From: Celerinatantimonas sp046054165
GTDB lineage: Bacteria; Pseudomonadota; Gammaproteobacteria; Enterobacterales; Celerinatantimonadaceae
Direction: 5' to 3'
NCBI RefSeq assembly: GCF_046054165.1
Contig: NZ_JBFNXK010000004.1
Coordinates: 186,001 to 250,000 of the forward strand
DNA length: 64,000 nt
In this document: positions 44,643-53,752 of the stretch, piece after piece
Layout of the letters: each line of letters opens with the position of its first letter
Numbering within the stretch: the first letter of the stretch is position 1
Position numbers and translations under genes: made by a program
The notes under the pieces: model-generated
The model's database searches: none
The model's input: only the letters and a program-made list of their open reading frames with translations
Told to the model about the DNA's origin: nothing

Positions 44643-46193
44643 TTATTGAACAGAACTGCGAATATAATAATCAAATGCACCTAATGCGGCTGTCGCCCCC
44701 GATCCCATCGAGATGATGATCTGTTTGTAAGGACTATGCGTCACATCACCCGCGGCAAAAACCCCCGGCAAAGAGGTCTGCCCCTTCGCATCAGTAATAA
44801 TTTCGCCTCGTTCAGTGAGTTCAAGCGTTCCTCGCAACCACTCACTATTCGGAACCAAGCCGATTTGAACAAAAATCCCGGCGACCTCCAACTGATGAGA
44901 CTGCTGATGCACTCGATCCGTATATTGAAGCCCTGTAACCCGCTGACCATCCCCCAGAACTTCACTCGTTGCAGCTTGGGTAATAATCTCAATATTAGGC
45001 ATCGAACGAGCCTTTTTCAGGAGTACGGCATCGGCTCGCAGCTCTTCGGCAAACTCTAAAACCGTAACATGTTCAACGATTCCAGCTAAATCGATAGCCG
45101 CTTCAATCCCAGAGTTTCCTCCACCGATCACCGCTACTTTTTTACCTTTAAACAAAGGGCCATCACAATGAGGGCAATAAGCGACCCCTTTTCCCCGATA
45201 CTCACGTTCTCCCGGGACATTCATTTCGCGCCAACGAGCGCCGGTTGCAATAATCACAGACTTACTCTGCAATGTTCCACCATTTTCGAGTTCTAACTCG
45301 ATTAATTCATTTTTAGAAAGTTTGGCGACTCGCTGCGTTTTCATCACATCGACATCATAACTCAGCACATGTTGCTCAAGACTCGCGGCCAATTTAGGGC
45401 CATCCGTTTCTGGGACAGAAATAAAGTTTTCGATAGCGTTCGTATCCATAACCTGACCGCCGAAACGATCGGCTACCACCCCGGTCCGGATCCCTTTTCG
45501 AGCAGCATAAATCGCCGCAGCAGCCCCAGCTGGGCCTCCCCCAATCACTAACACATCAAAAGGGGCTTTCTCTGATAATTTCTGAGCCTGTTTTTCACCC
45601 GCCCCGGCATCCACTTTATTCAGAATTTCAGCAAGCGTCATACGCCCTTGACCAAACTCTTCCCCATTCAGATAAATGGTCGGCACCGCCATAATATTAC
45701 GCTGCTCGACTTCGGCTTTAAATAAAGCGCCATCAATCATGGTACTGGTGACCTGCGGATTCATATGAGCAAAAACGTTCAGAGCCTGAACCACAGTAGG
45801 ACAGTTCTGACAGGTCAACGATGCATAAACTTCAAAGTGCAAACTCTGATCGATCGATTGAGCTTGCTCAAGCACTTGTGCATCTTCTTTTGCTGGATGT
45901 CCTCCCGCCTGAAGTAACGCTAAAACAAAAGAGGTAAATTCATGCCCCATCGGGATCCCGGCAAAGCCGACCCGGGGGACTTCGCCCTGTGGCGCAATTT
46001 GTAATAAAGGGGTTCGACTTCCACCTTCGATAATCTGGCAGGTAATTTTGTCAGATAAGGCACTCACTTCCTGTGCTAACGAGACTAACTCTTTAGCTTT
46101 TGCTGACTGATCAGTCGACACAGTAATTTCTATCGGATTGGTGATATTTTGAAAATATGTGCCTAATTGTTGTTTTACATTGGAATCTAACAT
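44643..46193 (-). CDS. ahpF: alkyl hydroperoxide reductase subunit F
   Basis: AhpF is the NADH-dependent flavoprotein that re-reduces AhpC. The 516-residue product has an N-terminal double thioredoxin fold with CQNC in SLTCQNCPTVVQAL (near 129-132). A thioredoxin-reductase-like part follows, with FAD motif VLVIGGGPAGAAAAIYAARK, catalytic pair in AYCPHCDGPLF, and NAD motif VAVIGGGNSGIEAAIDL. It is downstream of ahpC with an 80-bp gap in the same direction. Confidence 0.97.
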   Translation of the reverse strand: MLDSNVKQQLGTYFQNITNPIEITVSTDQSAKAKELVSLAQEVSALSDKITCQIIEGGSRTPLLQIAPQGEVPRVGFAGIPMGHEFTSFVLALLQAGGHPAKEDAQVLEQAQSIDQSLHFEVYASLTCQNCPTVVQALNVFAHMNPQVTSTMIDGALFKAEVEQRNIMAVPTIYLNGEEFGQGRMTLAEILNKVDAGAGEKQAQKLSEKAPFDVLVIGGGPAGAAAAIYAARKGIRTGVVADRFGGQVMDTNAIENFISVPETDGPKLAASLEQHVLSYDVDVMKTQRVAKLSKNELIELELENGGTLQSKSVIIATGARWREMNVPGEREYRGKGVAYCPHCDGPLFKGKKVAVIGGGNSGIEAAIDLAGIVEHVTVLEFAEELRADAVLLKKARSMPNIEIITQAATSEVLGDGQRVTGLQYTDRVHQQSHQLEVAGIFVQIGLVPNSEWLRGTLELTERGEIITDAKGQTSLPGVFAAGDVTHSPYKQIIISMGSGATAALGAFDYYIRSSVQ

Positions 46194-46273
46194 CGTATTT
46201 AACCCGTTTACTGTGTGACGATAATAAAGTTCAGTGGTTTCGGGCAGAACCAGCTCTGCCCGTATCGGCTGAT

Positions 46274-46831
46274 TTAGATTTTGCCGACTAAATCCAGTGA
46301 AGGCGCTAAAGTCGCTTCACCTTCTTCCCATTTAGCTGGGCAAACTTCACCAGGATGAGAAGCTACATACTGAGCTGCTTTCACTTTACGCAACAAATCT
46401 TTGGCATCACGACCAATACCTTCAGCGGTAATTTCCATCGCCTGAATGATACCTTCAGGATCAATCACGAAAGTCGCCCGATCAGCTAGGCCTTGATTTT
46501 CCCGTAATACACCAAAATTATTTGCGATGGCGTGAGTTGGGTCGCCGACCATGGTGTATTGAATTTTAGCAATAGTATCCGAAGAATCGTGCCATGCTTT
46601 GTGGGTAAAATGGGTATCTGTCGAGACAGAATAAATTTCGACACCACGTTTTTGGAACTCTTCGTAATTATCAGCCAAATCACCTAATTCAGTTGGACAA
46701 ACGAAAGTAAAATCAGCAGGATAAAAGAATACGATTGACCATTTGCCTTTCAAATCGGCATCAGAAATTTCAACGAATTCACCTTGTTTAAAAGCACTAG
46801 CCTGGAATGGTTTAATCGGTGTGTTAAGCAT
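46274..46831 (-). CDS. ahpC: alkyl hydroperoxide reductase subunit C (peroxiredoxin)
   Basis: AhpC is a typical two-cysteine peroxiredoxin that reduces peroxides, recharged by AhpF. The 185-residue product has the peroxidatic cysteine in FYPADFTFVCPTELGD (C47) and the resolving cysteine in HPGEVCPAKWEEGE. Its length is close to the 187 residues of E. coli. It is the first gene of an ahpC-ahpF unit. Confidence 0.98.
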   Translation of the reverse strand: MLNTPIKPFQASAFKQGEFVEISDADLKGKWSIVFFYPADFTFVCPTELGDLADNYEEFQKRGVEIYSVSTDTHFTHKAWHDSSDTIAKIQYTMVGDPTHAIANNFGVLRENQGLADRATFVIDPEGIIQAMEITAEGIGRDAKDLLRKVKAAQYVASHPGEVCPAKWEEGEATLAPSLDLVGKI

Positions 46832-46924
46832 GTCTATCTCCTAAAATGAAACATCATATTTATCGAACAAGAGTTATCTTAGGAGATATCATTAATTGTT
46901 GGAAATTGTTAATACCTTTAATAA

Positions 46925-46962
46925 TGATAAGGCAAACCTATTAATAGGCTTATAAAAAATAG
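46925..46962. promoter_or_regulatory. possible OxyR-type site before ahpC
   Basis: ATAAGGCAAACCTAT fits one 15-bp half of the OxyR tetranucleotide motif (ATAG-N7-CTAT) with small deviations, and further ATAG tetramers follow at 46943 and 46959. OxyR control of ahpC is standard in the class. The fit of the second half is poor. Confidence 0.3.
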
Positions 46963-47032
46963 GGCTTTTGCCCTATTCTGTCCCTCCATCATTTACTTTT
47001 CAGCCATGGGAGAAGCTAATGGAATTGCGTCG

Positions 47033-47842
47033 TCAACCTACATGATGAACATTTGTACTGTCAAAAATCTTATCTGCTGAGGCTTCAATAAATCCCTGAT
47101 ACAACCGTCCGTGAGCATCCGGATAACGCAACGCAAACTCATAAAAACAGGAAGGAATCGATGCTAATTGATCCGAAAACTGAACCTGAGCATGATCCGC
47201 TAATGTGGATGATTGTTCCAAAAGAGCATAAGCATCCCCTTTGATCAATCCCCCACTACGATTCAGACTAAATCCCGCGTCTTGCAGCGTTTGATTCACG
47301 TCATCCAGAGAATTAAACCCTGCGAGCGCATTCACGCTAACCGTGAAATGATTAGCTCGATACCCAAAAGCAGCCAACCAAGCCGCATATTCACTTTCAG
47401 CCAGCAACATTTGATAATCATGAAAACTTAACTGCCAGGGCCGTCCTCGATACAGCGCATCACTCTGCCGCATAAAACCGGGAGGAAGCTGCTGATAGAG
47501 CATGCCAATAATATGTTGCGCCGCCGAAGAAAGTTCAGAAACCTTCAATTCACTAATAAATACTTTAGGAACCGCTGGATCAGGGTGTTGAAGATGACGG
47601 GCTCGTAATTTCTTAATCGTAAAATCATAATCCCCTGCATACTCATAACCGAGCTGAATAAAATGCGCCCCGAGATCTTCTAAACCTATATCCGGTAATG
47701 CATAAGTTCGAAGGGCAATATGATCATTCACGATCGGTTGACCTCGACCCAATAACGCATGAATCGACTGAGCACTGGGTGTAATCTCAACATACTGCTG
47801 CCACAAATGTTCAAATAGAGAATCAAGTTCACTCACTCTCAT
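47033..47842 (-). CDS. DUF1338-family metalloenzyme
   Basis: This 269-residue protein belongs to the DUF1338 family, whose larger member HglS/YdcJ is a 2-oxoadipate dioxygenase/decarboxylase making D-2-hydroxyglutarate in lysine breakdown. The metal ligand triad is visible: H41 in NDHIALRTY, H165 in ANHFTVSVN and E235 in CFYEFALRY. It is shorter than HglS (about 460), so it is the short branch of the family and its substrate may differ. The ATG at 47842 follows AGAGGTG; the frame extends to 47938 without a site. It stands alone between ahpC and the porin gene. Confidence 0.85.
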   Translation of the reverse strand: MRVSELDSLFEHLWQQYVEITPSAQSIHALLGRGQPIVNDHIALRTYALPDIGLEDLGAHFIQLGYEYAGDYDFTIKKLRARHLQHPDPAVPKVFISELKVSELSSAAQHIIGMLYQQLPPGFMRQSDALYRGRPWQLSFHDYQMLLAESEYAAWLAAFGYRANHFTVSVNALAGFNSLDDVNQTLQDAGFSLNRSGGLIKGDAYALLEQSSTLADHAQVQFSDQLASIPSCFYEFALRYPDAHGRLYQGFIEASADKIFDSTNVHHVG

Positions 47843-48020
47843 AACGCACCTCTGTAGGCCAACCGTGATCTTATGTTGAGTATATCCAGTGCTCATCCAA
47901 AGCATCTGAAAAAGGCCACGAATCGTGATCTTTATCACGTGAGAGCTCGCGGCCTGATCTTATCCTTCTATCATAGCTGCCATCGAATCTATCCCCATTT
48001 GATGGCAACATATTCTCCTG

Positions 48021-49265
48021 TTAAAAATGGAAATCTACCTGAGAGCGGAATAAGTGCCGCATCGCTAAATGTTCAGTATTACTGGCCCGGTTTCGTCTTT
48101 GTACCGAATAAAAAGTTTCCCAAACAACATGTTTAAAGGGAACAAATTTTAATCCCCAGATCCAGCCCCGGGTATCACTCAACATCGAGGCCCATTCATC
48201 ATCATGTGAATAATCGCCATAACGCTCAAAATCAATATATCGGGTATAAAGTCCGTAGGAGCCAACCTGATTTAAATTAGCTTCTTTATAATCAATACGA
48301 TATTCCTGACTGGTATTATAATGATCGGCGTTGGTTCGAACATATGTGGCATTGAGCACGATGTCCTTAATAGGATGGGCCTGAAATTCAATCGCAGCTA
48401 AATGACTCATTTTTTGTTCATCATGATGGTTGTCATTGGTTGCATAGGTCACACTAGTCGCGAGTTTATCCATTATATTCCCGGTCAGATTCACACCTCG
48501 AATATTGGTTTTAGAACCATTCGGCATAGTGACCAACGCTCCCTGGCGAGGTCTCAACCAAAAGACCTTCCCGTTCCATTGAGGACGGAGATCATAATCG
48601 ACCTGGATCCCATCCGCTGCATGCCCAAAAGGCACATTCTGAAAACCGAGTCCCCACCACTTTGTTCCTAATGCAATACCTATATTTTCAGGACGCCCTT
48701 CAACCCAAATCCGCTGAAAAGTACCATCCTGATCGTCACTCCCTTCATCACCACTGCGCCAGGACTGGTGAATCGTATACCCTTTACGGGTTTCACTCTG
48801 AAAATGGGCTTCCCAGTTTTCAGAAACCTTCATTTTCCCTTCTAAATCCATATAAAAATGTCGGTTATTGCTTCCGGCACCAATTCCATCGGGATCATCG
48901 TGATCATATTTAGCCCGGAAAAAACCAAATAAGGTGATACTTTCCAATTTATCCTTCAATGACTGGTACTGGGAGGGGGTAATTGTCTCACTCGGCGCGG
49001 GTTTAACCGACGGCTGCTGAGCCGATAACTGAGCCAACTTTGTTTCATACTCCTGTCGGAGTTGCCTCATCTTACTAAGCTCTTCCTCATATTGCTGTTG
49101 AACTTTAGCCATTCTATCCAACTCAGCTCGGATCACCTGAGTCGACGCCATCGATTCAGCTGCGGGCTCACTAGCCACCGCGAGTCGAATCATTGAACCA
49201 CCCACGATAAATGGACTTATAAAGCTCGCAATAACTGCGGCCTTAACACTTCGTTTTATTGCCAT
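48021..49265 (-). CDS. outer-membrane porin with N-terminal coiled coil
   Basis: This 414-residue protein has a signal peptide (about residues 1-31, cleaved after AVA). A coiled-coil segment rich in Glu, Gln and Leu lies at about 38-85 (AELDRMAKVQQQYEEELSKM onward), then a proline-containing linker. The remainder is a beta-barrel ending in DFHF with a terminal phenylalanine. Similar proteins are annotated as putative porins. The coiled coil may trimerise in the periplasm or reach the peptidoglycan. Two LacI-type palindromes lie upstream, suggesting sugar-responsive expression. The substrate is unknown. Confidence 0.8.
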   Translation of the reverse strand: MAIKRSVKAAVIASFISPFIVGGSMIRLAVASEPAAESMASTQVIRAELDRMAKVQQQYEEELSKMRQLRQEYETKLAQLSAQQPSVKPAPSETITPSQYQSLKDKLESITLFGFFRAKYDHDDPDGIGAGSNNRHFYMDLEGKMKVSENWEAHFQSETRKGYTIHQSWRSGDEGSDDQDGTFQRIWVEGRPENIGIALGTKWWGLGFQNVPFGHAADGIQVDYDLRPQWNGKVFWLRPRQGALVTMPNGSKTNIRGVNLTGNIMDKLATSVTYATNDNHHDEQKMSHLAAIEFQAHPIKDIVLNATYVRTNADHYNTSQEYRIDYKEANLNQVGSYGLYTRYIDFERYGDYSHDDEWASMLSDTRGWIWGLKFVPFKHVVWETFYSVQRRNRASNTEHLAMRHLFRSQVDFHF

Positions 49266-49410
49266 AGTAGTCTCATCCTTTCACTACGTAAGACTTGCCG
49301 CCATTGCATCCTCTGTGATGGATCGCCTTTACAATACCCGTTCTGCACCGCTCAGCGATAACGAACTCTCGGTTATAAAACCAACATCAGCTCCGATATA
49401 ATCGAAACAA

Positions 49411-49428
49411 ATGGAAACCGGTTTCCAT
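49411..49428. promoter_or_regulatory. LacI-type operator upstream of the coiled-coil porin
   Basis: ATGGAAACCGGTTTCCAT is a perfect 18-bp palindrome with a central CG, the format of LacI/GalR-family operators. It is about 150 bp upstream of the porin ATG. Confidence 0.65.
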
Positions 49429-49611
49429 TAAAACTTATAAAAACCCCTTCCAGAGTTACATTATTCTGGCTTCTAACAAGTAATTGCAATCCATAAAGCT
49501 TGCTAATGACTGAACAAGTTCACTTCATCTTGATAAATCGCCATCAGAGCTTAGGAAATAAATCGGTTATTAAATGTGCGCAAAAACACATTTTACATAT
49601 TGAAGTGAAAA

Positions 49612-49633
49612 TTTTGGAAACTGGTTTCCAAAA
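49612..49633. promoter_or_regulatory. second LacI-type operator
   Basis: TTTTGGAAACTGGTTTCCAAAA is a near-perfect palindrome sharing the GGAAAC..GTTTCC core with the site 200 bp nearer the porin. The spacing would allow looping by a tetrameric repressor. The next gene on the other side is the end of astD, so only the porin can be its target. Confidence 0.6.
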
Positions 49634-49698
49634 ATGTGCGCTGATCAGAAGATTGGCTTCAACAAACGAAGCACTAGAACGACAATGACGATAGAAAT

Positions 49699-49723
49699 AA
49701 ACGCAGCCTGAAAGGCTGCGTTT
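49699..49723 (-). terminator. terminator of the astD operon
   Basis: AAACGCAGCC / GGCTGCGTTT stem with a five-base loop, followed on the minus strand by TATTTC. It lies 11 bp past the astD stop codon. Confidence 0.85.
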
Positions 49724-49733
49724 ACCCGACCAA

Positions 49734-51191
49734 CTAGAACGGTAGGCCCGGAGAGAAGTGCTCCGGTAATTCAACTTGAGTAGACTGCATCGAAGCCACA
49801 GGATAAGCACTATAATCAGCCGCATAATAGGCACTGGCTCGATGGTTTCCGGAATCACCAATCCCGCCGAAAGGCGCGGCACTTGAGGCTCCGGTAATCG
49901 CTTTATTCCAGTTCACGATACCTGCTCGGCTCCGCTGATAAAAATCATCCCAACGTTGGGCATCGTCACTCAGCAATCCCGCCGATAAGCCATATCGTGT
50001 ATTATTCGCAATCGCGATAGCCTGATCCCAAACCTGATACCGAATCACTTGCAATAAAGGCCCGAATAACTCTTCATCGGGAATATCCTGAACCCCTGTG
50101 ACATCAATAATGCCAGGTGTCACCAATCCTTTATTCGGATCCAGTTGTTTTAAAGTCAGTAATGATCGCGCCCCTTTCGCAACGAGTTGCTGCTGAGCTT
50201 GAACCATTTTAGAAGCAGCAGTCGCCGAGATCATCGCCCCCATAAATGGCTGTTCAGGCGCATCATATTCTCCTACGGCTATCTGTGCCGTTACATCAAG
50301 CAATCGCTCCAGAATGGCCTCACCCTGTGCAGACAACGGTAAAATCAACCTTCTGGCACAAGTACAACGCTGTCCGGAAGAAATAAATGCAGATTGCACG
50401 ATCGTATGCACCGCCGCTTCAATATTCTCAACCTGATCCACTACCAGCGGATTATTTCCTCCCATTTCCAGGGCTAGAATTTTTCCAGGATGGGCTGCAA
50501 ACTGTTGATGTAACAGTTTTCCGGTCGCAGAACTCCCTGTGAAAAATAAACCATCTAAATCAGCGTGCGCCGATAATGCTTTACCGGTATCGATTTCGCC
50601 CTGTACCAGATTTAAAACACCATCGGGAAGCCCTGCTCGCTGCCATAACTGAACAGTCGACTCAGCGACTGCGGGAGTCAGTTCTGAAGGTTTAAATACC
50701 ACAGCATTGCCAGCTAACAACGCCGGCACAATATGTCCGTTCGGTAAATGTCCAGGAAAATTATAAGGACCAAAAACGGCCACCACGCCATGCGGTTTGT
50801 GACGTAAAACCGCCGTTCCGGCTGCCGTATCCTGCGTCTTTTCACCAGTTCGTTCTCGGTAGGCTTGCTCAGAAATGGCGACTTTCCCAACCATTGCCGC
50901 CACTTCGGTTCGGGTCTCCCACAACGGTTTTCCGGTTTCCTGAGCAATTAATAATGCCAGCGATTCTTTATTCTCAAGCAAGAGTTCCGCAAATTGTTTC
51001 ACAATGGCTAAACGTTCATCAAAGCCCCGTTGCCACCATTTAAACTGGACTTGTCGGGCCGCTTTTACCGCCTGTCCGACCTGCTCAACTGTCGCCGAAT
51101 GACCTTCCCAAATCACTTGGTTTTTTGCCGGATCAATCGATTGGAACAAATGCCCCTGCCCCTCAAGCCAATGACCGCCGATAAACTGCAT
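49734..51191 (-). CDS. astD: succinylglutamate-semialdehyde dehydrogenase
   Basis: AstD oxidises N-succinylglutamate 5-semialdehyde in the arginine succinyltransferase (AST) pathway. The 485-residue aldehyde dehydrogenase has the conserved glutamate in ALEMGGNNPLVV and the catalytic cysteine in SSGQRCTCARRL. The start motif MQFIGGHWLEGQG is family-typical. AAGGAG precedes the ATG. It is the last gene of argD-astA-astD. astB and astE are not in this window. Confidence 0.96.
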   Translation of the reverse strand: MQFIGGHWLEGQGHLFQSIDPAKNQVIWEGHSATVEQVGQAVKAARQVQFKWWQRGFDERLAIVKQFAELLLENKESLALLIAQETGKPLWETRTEVAAMVGKVAISEQAYRERTGEKTQDTAAGTAVLRHKPHGVVAVFGPYNFPGHLPNGHIVPALLAGNAVVFKPSELTPAVAESTVQLWQRAGLPDGVLNLVQGEIDTGKALSAHADLDGLFFTGSSATGKLLHQQFAAHPGKILALEMGGNNPLVVDQVENIEAAVHTIVQSAFISSGQRCTCARRLILPLSAQGEAILERLLDVTAQIAVGEYDAPEQPFMGAMISATAASKMVQAQQQLVAKGARSLLTLKQLDPNKGLVTPGIIDVTGVQDIPDEELFGPLLQVIRYQVWDQAIAIANNTRYGLSAGLLSDDAQRWDDFYQRSRAGIVNWNKAITGASSAAPFGGIGDSGNHRASAYYAADYSAYPVASMQSTQVELPEHFSPGLPF

Positions 51192-51221
51192 AATAACTCC
51201 TTAATCGAGATGACGGCCGAC

Positions 51222-52241
51222 TTAACGTAAGGCCACCAGACGGATCGCATCACCATCAGAAACTTTTAATACCTTCGCGGTATCACTACTGAGGGTTACT
51301 TCTGAGCGATTCTTATTGATATTCACTTTAGCAACACATGCTCTAAAGTGATTAATGCGGCAGTTACTAATTAACTTTTCTTCGCCCCCGATCACATCAC
51401 CAATCACCACCGATAACTGCTGACTTTCCCGGATACTCCGAATATTTTCTAATGAACATTCAATCGTCGGACCCGCATCAAAAATATCGACATACCCTCG
51501 ATTACTAAAGCCTTCACGTTCAAGTAACTTTAATGCTGGCACCGTTTTTTCATGCACCTGACCAATAACCGCCTGAGCTTCAGCCGATAACAAATTGACA
51601 TAAATTGGGTGCTTAGGCATGAGTTCGGCAATAAATTCTTTACGGCCAACCCCGGTTAAATAATCGGCAGTTGGGAAATCAACACTGAAAAAGTGTTCTT
51701 CAAGCCACTTCCAAAATGGAGAACGCCCTTGTAGATCCGAAACACCTCGCATTTCTGCAATCACCAGTCGGTGAAATAACTGTGGAGCCTGAGCCATCAA
51801 TAAAAAACGGCACTTCGATAACAGCCGCCCGTTATTTCCATGCCGGTGAGATTCTTTCAAGAACAGCGTACACAGTTCCGTGACCCCGGTATAATCATTG
51901 CTCAACGTCAGTGTCTCAACAATGTTATACACATTCAGACTCCGTGAAGCATGGACAACTTTCCCTAAATGATACGTGTAAAAAGGGCTGCTCAACCCCA
52001 CAGCCGCTTCGATTGCTGTCGTGCCAACGACCTCTCCGGTCTCACTATCCTCAGCCACCATCAGATAATAATTATCAGGATGATGGACTCGATCATGAGT
52101 GAATGATTGCAACGAATGACTAATTTTTTCATGCAATAAAGGCTCATCAATCGGTAACGAAGTAAATCCGATCCCCGATTCATCCGCCATAGCCAACAGT
52201 GCTGGAAAATCACTTTCCCGGATTGGACGAACGACTAGCAT
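51222..52241 (-). CDS. astA: arginine N-succinyltransferase
   Basis: AstA transfers succinyl from succinyl-CoA to arginine, the first AST step. The 339-residue product opens with MLVVRPIRESDFPALLAMA and contains HRHGNNGRLLSKCRFL and FEREGF-like segments of the family. It is a single-subunit AstA type. It lies 16 bp after argD and 30 bp before astD, in one operon. Confidence 0.95.
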   Translation of the reverse strand: MLVVRPIRESDFPALLAMADESGIGFTSLPIDEPLLHEKISHSLQSFTHDRVHHPDNYYLMVAEDSETGEVVGTTAIEAAVGLSSPFYTYHLGKVVHASRSLNVYNIVETLTLSNDYTGVTELCTLFLKESHRHGNNGRLLSKCRFLLMAQAPQLFHRLVIAEMRGVSDLQGRSPFWKWLEEHFFSVDFPTADYLTGVGRKEFIAELMPKHPIYVNLLSAEAQAVIGQVHEKTVPALKLLEREGFSNRGYVDIFDAGPTIECSLENIRSIRESQQLSVVIGDVIGGEEKLISNCRINHFRACVAKVNINKNRSEVTLSSDTAKVLKVSDGDAIRLVALR

Positions 52242-52257
52242 ATAATTTCCTTAAATA

Positions 52258-53475
52258 TTAATCTGCAGCTATCATGGCCACAGCTTGCTCGAACCGAGCT
52301 AAACCTTCTTCGACATCCTCCCGGGGGATAATCAGCGACGGTGCAAATCGAATCACATTCGCGCCAGCCACCAGCACCATCACGCCGGTTTCAATGCCAG
52401 CCGCTAAAAATTCCCGAGCCCGACCTTCATATTTTGAATTAAGCGCAGCGCCCAGCAATAATCCTTTACCCCGGATTTCATCAAAGACATGGTATTTATC
52501 ATTAATTTTAGCCAAACCTTCGCGAAACCACCGCTCTCTGGTTTTAACGCCATCCAAAACTTCTGTCGTATTAATCAAATCAACGACAGTTCCGGCAATC
52601 GCACAGGCCAGAGGATTGCCCCCATAAGTGCTCCCATGAGTACCCGGTTTAAAATGTTGGGCAATCTCGTTAGTCGTCAGCATCGCAGCAATCGGGATCC
52701 CTCCACCTAATGATTTAGCTGAACTGAGAATATCTGGAGTCACGCCCAGTCCCATATAGGCATACAGTTCACCCGTCCGCCCCATCCCGGTCTGAACTTC
52801 ATCAAAAATGAGCAGTGCATGATGTTGTGTACACAGTTCCCGAACCGTTTTGATAAATTCAGGTGTTGGTGGAACAATCCCTCCTTCACCTTGTAGAGGT
52901 TCAATCATGACCGCACAAGTATCGTCATCGATCGTCGCTTTAAAGGTTTCAATATCATTATAAGGGATATGCGTAATCGCACCGGGTTTAGGTCCGAATC
53001 CATCCGAATAAGCGCTTTGCCCACCGACGGTTACCGTGAAGAAAGTTCGACCATGAAATCCCTGATTGAAGGCGATAATTTTATTTTTCTGTTCACCAAA
53101 TGTATCAAATGCATAACGACGTGCCAGTTTCAGACAGGCTTCGTTGGCTTCTCCACCGGAATTTGCAAAGAAAACTTTATCGGCAAACGTGCTATCGACT
53201 AACTTTTTCGCCAATCGCAAGGCCGGTTCATTCGTCACAACGTTACTCAAATGCCAAACTTTATTGCCCTGTTCTGTGAGCGTTTTCACTAATGCCGGAT
53301 GACAATGACCAAGCGCACTAACGGCAATTCCTCCTGCGAAATCAACGTATTCGTGATCATCCTGATCCCATACTCGGGAGCCCTGCCCCCGAACAGGTAT
53401 CATAGCGGGAGGGTTATAGGTTGGAACCATCACCTCATCAAATAAAGCCCGATTAACCTCGATAGACTCAGTCAT
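52258..53475 (-). CDS. argD: acetylornithine/succinylornithine aminotransferase
   Basis: This PLP-dependent class III aminotransferase serves both arginine biosynthesis (N-acetylornithine) and, as AstC, arginine catabolism (N-succinylornithine). The 405-residue product has the PLP lysine in LSSAKSLGGGIPIAAM, cofactor aspartate in LLIFDEVQTGMGRTGE and GTHGSTYGGNPLA. The ATG at 53475 follows AAGGAG; the frame opens to 53523 without support. As the only such gene before astA and astD it probably does both jobs. ArgR boxes upstream fit this. Confidence 0.93.
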   Translation of the reverse strand: MTESIEVNRALFDEVMVPTYNPPAMIPVRGQGSRVWDQDDHEYVDFAGGIAVSALGHCHPALVKTLTEQGNKVWHLSNVVTNEPALRLAKKLVDSTFADKVFFANSGGEANEACLKLARRYAFDTFGEQKNKIIAFNQGFHGRTFFTVTVGGQSAYSDGFGPKPGAITHIPYNDIETFKATIDDDTCAVMIEPLQGEGGIVPPTPEFIKTVRELCTQHHALLIFDEVQTGMGRTGELYAYMGLGVTPDILSSAKSLGGGIPIAAMLTTNEIAQHFKPGTHGSTYGGNPLACAIAGTVVDLINTTEVLDGVKTRERWFREGLAKINDKYHVFDEIRGKGLLLGAALNSKYEGRAREFLAAGIETGVMVLVAGANVIRFAPSLIIPREDVEEGLARFEQAVAMIAAD

Positions 53476-53611
53476 TATTATCTCCTTTAATACCGACGAT
53501 CCTGCCATCAGATGCATCCTCAAGGTAAACCATCGGAAACAGAATCTGGATTATTCCAAAAAGAATTTAGTTTGTCTTTGGGACAAAATCCCCATCAAAC
53601 CAAGAAAAATT

Positions 53612-53629
53612 GATGAATAGTCATTCTAC
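53612..53629. promoter_or_regulatory. argR binding site: ARG box upstream of argD (degenerate)
   Basis: TGAATAGTCATTCT at 53614-53627 matches the ArgR half-site palindrome TGAATWWWWATTCA except for two central bases and the last. It is nearer the argD start than the perfect box. Confidence 0.55.
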
Positions 53630-53690
53630 TTGCATAGATCTCCTATCACATCATATATACAAAAGATTATTCCCTTATAAATTACATCTA

Positions 53691-53708
53691 AATGAATAAA
53701 TATTCACA
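53691..53708. promoter_or_regulatory. ARG box upstream of argD (perfect core)
   Basis: TGAATAAATATTCA at 53693-53706 is an exact ArgR palindrome, with another TATTATTCATTC half-site directly after it, as expected for paired ARG boxes. It lies in the 277-bp region between argD and pabA. Confidence 0.75.
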
Positions 53709-53752
53709 TATTATTCATTCCAAACCTTACTATTTATTTCTTGTATAAAGGC

